From: an uncultured Bacteroidales bacterium
GTDB lineage: Bacteria > Bacteroidota > Bacteroidia > Bacteroidales > P3
DNA length: 7,309 bases
Direction of reading: 5' to 3'
Assembly: GCA_905236405.1 (NCBI GenBank)
Contig: CAJOQB010000146.1
Coordinates: 1 to 7,309 of the forward strand
Under the pieces are notes generated by a model that worked only from the letters and a program-made list of their open reading frames with translations, was not told the DNA's origin and ran no database searches. Within the stretch, counting starts at the first letter, position 1; each line of letters opens with the position of its first letter. Shown here in pieces: positions 1 to 4,600 of the stretch. A program made the translations under genes and the position numbers.

Positions 1-519
1 ATCATCGGCACCCTCGACCGTCCCGACAGCGGTACCATCGTGATTGACGGTACCGATGTAACCCGATTGGGCGACAGAGAACTCTCGCGTTTCCGCAACC
101 AACATATCGGATTCGTCTTCCAGTTCCACAACCTGTTGCCCGAGTTTACCGCCATCGAGAACGTCTGTATGCCGGCTTTGATAGGGGGCAAGAGCATGGA
201 TGAGGCCAAGAAGGAGGCGCTGCAACTGCTGCAGTTCCTCAATGTGGCCGACCGTACCGACCACAAACCGTCGCAGCTGAGCGGCGGCGAACAACAACGG
301 ATTGCGGTGGCTCGTGCCCTGATCAACCACCCTGCTGTCATTCTGGCCGACGAACCGTCTGGCAATCTGGACAGCGTCCACGCAAAGGAGCTACACAACC
401 TCTTTTTTCAGTTGCGTGACCAGTACCATCAAACATTCATTATTGTAACCCATAACGAATTGTTGGCCGATATGGCCGACCGTAAAATCACTATGAAAGA
501 TGGAAAGAATTGGGAATAA
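1..519 (+). CDS. lolD: LolD-type ABC transporter ATP-binding protein (5'-truncated by window edge)
   Basis: This is the C-terminal 172 residues of an ABC ATPase read in frame from base 1; its start and Walker A loop lie upstream of the window. Visible motifs, numbered from the first codon in the window, are the Q-loop glutamine at 41 (FVFQFHNLLPEF), the signature LSGGEQ at 93-98, Walker B VILADEP at 113-119, the D-loop SGNLD at 120-124 and the switch histidine in THN at 151. All catalytic residues that should be in this part are present. The opening IIGTLDRPDSG and the text around the Q-loop are typical of the LolD/MacB family. LolD powers the inner-membrane LolCDE complex (LolCE-like in Bacteroidota) that releases lipoproteins toward the outer membrane. 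The membrane partners are not in the window, so a MacB/FtsE-like relative with another substrate is possible. The stop codon lies 20 bp inside rlmB, suggesting translational coupling. An internal ATG at base 40 is not the true start because homology continues upstream of it. Confidence 0.88.
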   Translation: MIGTLDRPDSGTIVIDGTDVTRLGDRELSRFRNQHIGFVFQFHNLLPEFTAIENVCMPALIGGKSMDEAKKEALQLLQFLNVADRTDHKPSQLSGGEQQRIAVARALINHPAVILADEPSGNLDSVHAKELHNLFFQLRDQYHQTFIIVTHNELLADMADRKITMKDGKNWE

Positions 520-1282
520 AGACAATGCTAAGTTTCACGTGAAACAAGAGCCTAAACAACAGGTGGTTTATGGCCTCCGTCCTGTAATGGAGGCCATCGA
601 AAGCGGTGTCCAAATCGACAAGATTCTTATCCAAAATGGATTAAGCGGCAATCTCGTCGGCGAGTTGAAAGCCAAAATCAGGGAAGCGGGGCTTCCTTTC
701 CAGTATGTGCCGGTGGAGAAACTCGACAAGGTGACCCGAAACAACCACCAAGGCGTGGTGGCAACGGTCTCGCCTGTCGAATACCAGCATTTTATGGATG
801 TCGTCCCTCTGTTGTTCGAGCAGGGGAAAACGCCCTTCATCCTCCTTCTTGACCACGTGACCGACGTGAGAAACATGGGTGCCATCGTCCGTACAGCCGA
901 ATGTGCAGGGGTGGACGCTGTGGTGGTTCCCGACCACGGGAGCGCTCAGTTGAACGAGGATGCCATCAAGACCTCGTCAGGTGCCCTGTTAAGGGTGCCC
1001 ATCTGTAGGGAACAAAATCTCAAGACGGTGGTTAACTTCGCTAAACAGAGTGGATTGCAGGTGGTGGCGGCTACCGAGAAAGGATCCAAAAACTACTTGG
1101 ATGTCGACTTCAAGCAACCCACCTTGTTGGTGATGGGGTCTGAAGAGACGGGCATCTCGAACGAGGTGATGAAACTGTGCGACGTGAGAGCGAAGTTGCC
1201 CATCCGCGGCGAGGTGCAGTCGCTGAATGTCGGAGTGGCCGCTGGCATCTTTATGTACGAGGTGCTGCGTCAGCGGTCGTAA
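500..1282 (+). CDS. rlmB: 23S rRNA (guanosine-2'-O-)-methyltransferase RlmB (SpoU/TrmH family)
   Basis: This 260-residue enzyme belongs to the SPOUT/TrmH superfamily. RlmB methylates the 2'-OH of G2251 (E. coli numbering) in the 23S rRNA peptidyl-transferase P-loop, using S-adenosylmethionine. An L30e-like RNA-binding domain begins near VYGLRPVMEAI (residues 23-33) and contains NHQG at 82-85. The catalytic domain shows motif 1 with D118, N125, G127 and R131 (DHVTDVRNMGAIVRTAE), motif 2 MGSEETGI at 212-219 and motif 3 LPIRGEVQSLNV at 233-244. The last two form the trefoil knot and cofactor pocket. The ATG at 500 overlaps the end of lolD by 20 bp. It gives an N-terminal tail of about 22 residues before the conserved fold, roughly 10-15 longer than I recall for Bacteroidales relatives. 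An in-frame GTG at 539 would give 247 residues, closer to the usual length, so the start is not fully certain. Codons 11-16 of the tail coincide with a parS site. A strong intrinsic terminator follows 24 bp after the stop. Confidence 0.93.
   Translation: MERIGNKDNAKFHVKQEPKQQVVYGLRPVMEAIESGVQIDKILIQNGLSGNLVGELKAKIREAGLPFQYVPVEKLDKVTRNNHQGVVATVSPVEYQHFMDVVPLLFEQGKTPFILLLDHVTDVRNMGAIVRTAECAGVDAVVVPDHGSAQLNEDAIKTSSGALLRVPICREQNLKTVVNFAKQSGLQVVAATEKGSKNYLDVDFKQPTLLVMGSEETGISNEVMKLCDVRAKLPIRGEVQSLNVGVAAGIFMYEVLRQRS
531..546. promoter_or_regulatory. parS: parS centromere-like site (predicted ParB-binding site)
   Basis: The sequence AGTTTCACGTGAAACA matches the canonical bacterial chromosomal parS, TGTTTCACGTGAAACA, at 15 of 16 positions. 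The only difference is the outermost base. Bases 532-545 are a perfect 14-bp palindrome, expected by chance only about 3 times in 100,000 windows of this size. ParB nucleates on such sites, loads as a CTP-dependent clamp and spreads. Together with ParA and SMC it segregates the replication origin region. The site sits inside codons 11-16 of rlmB (KFHVKQ), and parS sites inside genes are common. No parA or parB is visible here, and binding itself is inferred. Confidence 0.85.
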
Positions 1283-1306
1283 CACACCTACAACCCCTAT
1301 TTTTCA

Positions 1307-1352
1307 TCGGGGACGCTATCAACAGATGGATGGCGTCCCCGACTATTTTTTT
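1307..1352 (+). terminator. Intrinsic terminator downstream of rlmB
   Basis: Bases 1307-1320 (TCGGGGACGCTATC) pair with 1329-1342 (GATGGCGTCCCCGA). This gives a 14-bp stem with one G-T wobble and an 8-base loop (AACAGATG). The stem base is GC-rich and is followed after three bases by seven consecutive Ts (1346-1352), then a second T run at 1355-1359. This is a textbook Rho-independent terminator. It should end the lolD-rlmB transcript and insulate the large downstream gene. Confidence 0.92.
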
Positions 1353-1426
1353 GCTTTTTAAGAATTTTTATGATAGTGCGTTGTTTCTTTTTGGGGGTCT
1401 CATACGTCTACATCGGCGAGTTTGTC

Positions 1427-1450
1427 TTTTTTGTCTTCAAAGACAAAAAA
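1427..1450. repeat. A/T-rich inverted repeat (10-bp arms, 4-base loop)
   Basis: TTTTTTGTCT at 1427-1436 is the exact reverse complement of AGACAAAAAA at 1441-1450, with TCAA between them. The left arm lies within a short direct repeat, since TTTGTCTT occurs at 1421-1428 and again at 1430-1437. It is not a good terminator on either strand: the stem is weak and no T run lies outside it. It could be a protein-binding site upstream of the promoter or simply an A/T-rich accident. Confidence 0.5.
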
Positions 1451-1531
1451 ATAGAGAATAAAAGTATTTGAGAAACAAACGAATAAAATATTAATAGGAT
1501 GGAAATAGATGAAAAAAATAGCCATGATGGG

Positions 1532-1560
1532 TTGGTATTTGAAAAATAATCGTACCTTTG
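1532..1560 (+). promoter_or_regulatory. Bacteroidota-type (sigma-ABfr) promoter for the giant surface protein gene
   Basis: A -33 element TTG at 1532-1534 is separated by 18 bp from the -7 element TACCTTTG at 1553-1560. The latter is a full match to the Bacteroidota consensus TAnnTTTG for the primary sigma factor. Transcription would start a few bases downstream, near 1565-1570, giving a leader of about 85 bases before the ATG at 1651. No other full TAnnTTTG match was seen between the rlmB terminator and this gene. Confidence 0.8.
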
Positions 1561-1650
1561 TACCTCATATTGTGCAAACTCCGACTGGGCTATGCCTTGT
1601 GGGGGAATGCTGTAAGTAATTGATAATAATAAATAAAATATATAATAAAG

Positions 1651-4600
1651 ATGAAAAAAAGCGCAGTACTCTTTGCTCTATTTTCGCTGATTTTTGGCTT
1701 TAACGCCCGTGCGCAGATCGTTACTGCTTATCAGCAGGGATTTGAGTCTTCGGGAGAGACATCCTCCTATGTTGTTGTTCAGGGTACAGCATCACCGCAG
1801 ACGGCTTTCCACACTTCGGGAAGCAGGGCTTTGCAGATGACTCGTACGTCAACGGAGGTCATTGTGATGACGGATACCATCGACCTGAGAGGAAACTCCA
1901 CGTTGCAGTACTTCATGTTGGAGTTCATGCACATCTGTACAGCAAACCCCAACGACGGTGCTTCTGCCAGTAGTGTGGCAACAGTTGAAGTTAGGAGTGT
2001 ATATGGCGATTGGCAGCAGCTGCAAGGTAACGGTGCTTACGATATGGGCTGGGGCGGCGGTTCGGTCGACTTTGCCCAAAACAGCTCCTTCAGCCTGCAG
2101 AGTTACCCCATATGGGCAGGCGTCGTGGACAACAGGAGTTGGAAGCGTGAGCGTTTCAACTTGGGTAATGTCTTTACTAATATGCCTATGGACCAGCGTC
2201 AAATGCAGGTGCGTTTCCGCTTCAAACCGACCACGGTGAACAATCCCACGCCCAATCAATATTGGTATTTGGACAATGTGTCCTTAAAGGCAAGTCCCCA
2301 ATCACTGGCTATTCCTGTGATTACGATGACGCATTTGCCCGACTTGGATGCTTACCCCACCAGCCGTAGCACCCGTATCGAGTGCGAGGTGTCGACAAGC
2401 GCAGCGGCAGGTATGTGTGCCGACTCCATTTATATCCTTTATCGTTTGGGTACAGGAAACAATGTGACCACCGACCGAGTGCAGATGTCGCCTGTCTCTG
2501 GTCACGCCAACCGCTATCGGGGTTATATTCCCTTTGCCGGTTACGACACAACGATTTACTATCGTGTGGTGACCAAAGACGCTACCACCAACCACAATGC
2601 GGCCACCTATCCCCAGGATGAGACGGGTTGGGCAACCTACTATTGTGTCCGTGGCTCCTTCAACCAAGCCAATGCGTCGGCGGGTACGCTGACAGGCAGT
2701 GTGAGCGGAACGTCGGCAGAATATCCATTCCCTAACAACGGTAGTTCCAAAAGCCAGTTTATTTACCCCAAAGATGAGTTGAGAAGGGCGGGCTTCAAGC
2801 CGGGTGCCATCACCATGCTGAACTTTACGGCGGCCAACACCAGTTGGGGGTCCCAACACCTCAACATGCAGGTGCGTATGGCCAATATCGACACCTTCTA
2901 TTCCAATGTGATTTCTGCGTTGGGGTCGGCTCCGTTCTACGATGGCTATATGAAGGTGGTGTACGACAGCTCGATGAGCATCTCGCTCTCCAACAATACT
3001 TCGGGAACCATCAACTTCCAAGACACATTCTTCTATGCTGGACAAGATATCTTGGTGCAGATTTTGTATCACAATTATCCCAGTGGCGACCCGTCGCCTG
3101 TATCGGTACGAACCTATCATCCTCATGACGTGGCCTACTCGCGTCAGGCCAAAGCAACACTGTATGGACACTATCAGTCGTCGAATGCGTTGAACCCTTA
3201 TACCCATGACCAATTCAGAAGTGGTGTCGTGGACAGTTTGAAGCGACCCGACTTCTTCTTCCGTGCTTGGCCCAACCCCGCGTTGATACATGATGTCGGC
3301 GTCTCGGGATTGATTACGCCCAACGACAGTACGTCGGCGTCGGCTGTGGCACCCAACAACGTGATTGTTAATCTGCAGAACTATGGTGTCAACACGGTCA
3401 ACGCTGTCCGCATCTACTATCAAATCGACGACAGCGCCACCCATTACTATGACTGGACAGGCTCGTTGGCAGGCAACTCGAGTGTGCAGGTCACCCTCAC
3501 CTCGACGCAGATGTTGAGTCACGGTTACCACAACATCTGTGCTTGGACGGACGACAGTATCACCAGTGCCGGTTTCCGTTACCGTGACCACGAGCCGTTG
3601 AACAACCAACTCTGCTCGCGATTCGTCTCCTGTTCGGGACCCATGAGTGGAACGGTCACTTGCGGTAGTGCCTCGAGCGACTACAACACCATCGAGAACC
3701 TCCTCTATGTGTTGAGCCAATGCGGTGTCAACGGTCCGTTGACGGTCAATTTGGTGCCGGGTACCTACTATGGCCCGATATTGTTCCCCACTATCCCGGG
3801 AACGTCGGTGACCAACTATATCCAGTTCCAACCCTCCAACGGTGTGTTGGGTTCGGTCACCTTCAGCACTCAAGGTGCCGCCCAGTATGTGTTGAATCTG
3901 GCCAACGCCAACCATATCCGTCTCAACAAGCTTGTCATCACGTTCAACAACAACGCGGTGGTTCAATACCCGCTGCGTTTCGGTATGAACAGTACCGGAT
4001 GCCAGGTGCTCAACTGTCAGTTTGAAGAGGCGTATCATTATTCCACAGCACAGCTCTATTCGGGTGGTGCCGACTCGCTGTTGGTGAAGGATTGTTCGTT
4101 TGCTCGCGGTAGGATTGGTATCAGCATGGTGGGTCCTGCTTCCGACAATATGGCTCACGGCAACCGTATCGAAGGATGCCTTGTAAATAGTCCGCAGAAC
4201 ACCGGTATCATCCTGCGTAACCAGGTGAACGGTGTCATCGATTCTTGTTGGGTGACGGGCGTCACCTCCAACGCCAGCTATTGCATCCTGCTGCAAGACT
4301 GCGCGGGTGCCACTCGCGTCACACGTAACGTGGTATACACCACCAAGGGCGCTCCGGCTATCGGTGCCACCGACTTCAACGGTTCTCCCAATGGATATGC
4401 TGTCATCGCCAACAACATGTTGATTTGTGACGACGACGGTACGGCCAACATGCTGGTGACTCCGCTCAACTTCATTACCGCCACCTACACCAAGGTGATA
4501 TACAACTCGGTCAAGATGAATGCACCTGCCTTCGCCGGTGTGGCTGCCGCTACCTTTGGCGGTGGTGTCATTGACAGCTGCTACTTCTTCAACAACATCG

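Larger units (their letters stand above)
1283..1650. other. A/T-rich intergenic region between rlmB and the giant surface protein gene
   Basis: This 368-bp region has no convincing gene. In order it holds the rlmB terminator (1307-1352), an A/T-rich stretch with an inverted repeat (1427-1450), a Bacteroidota-type promoter (1532-1560) and an approximately 85-base untranslated leader. The leader has a G/C-rich core (about 1579-1610) and then a run rich in TAA/ATA directly before the start codon. The base composition drops sharply compared with the flanking genes. I see no tRNA, recognisable riboswitch or insertion-sequence end. Confidence 0.75.

Noticed and set aside
854..859. Second CACGTG core in rlmB, considered as another parS
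   Set aside because: The flanks (GAC on the left, ACC on the right) do not continue the palindrome and do not match the GTTT/AAAC arms of parS. It encodes part of the conserved SpoU motif 1 region.
1177..1461. 94-codon open frame overlapping the end of rlmB and running through the terminator
   Set aside because: It is out of frame with rlmB, runs through the terminator hairpin and T run, and its translation is low-complexity with no family resemblance.
1509..1619. Possible 36-codon small ORF (begins MKKIAMMG, ends GECCK) upstream of the giant gene
   Set aside because: It contains the -33/-7 promoter elements, so it would need a separate upstream promoter that I do not see, and it has no recognisable features. 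An overlapping 16-codon frame at 1499-1549 is rejected for the same reasons.
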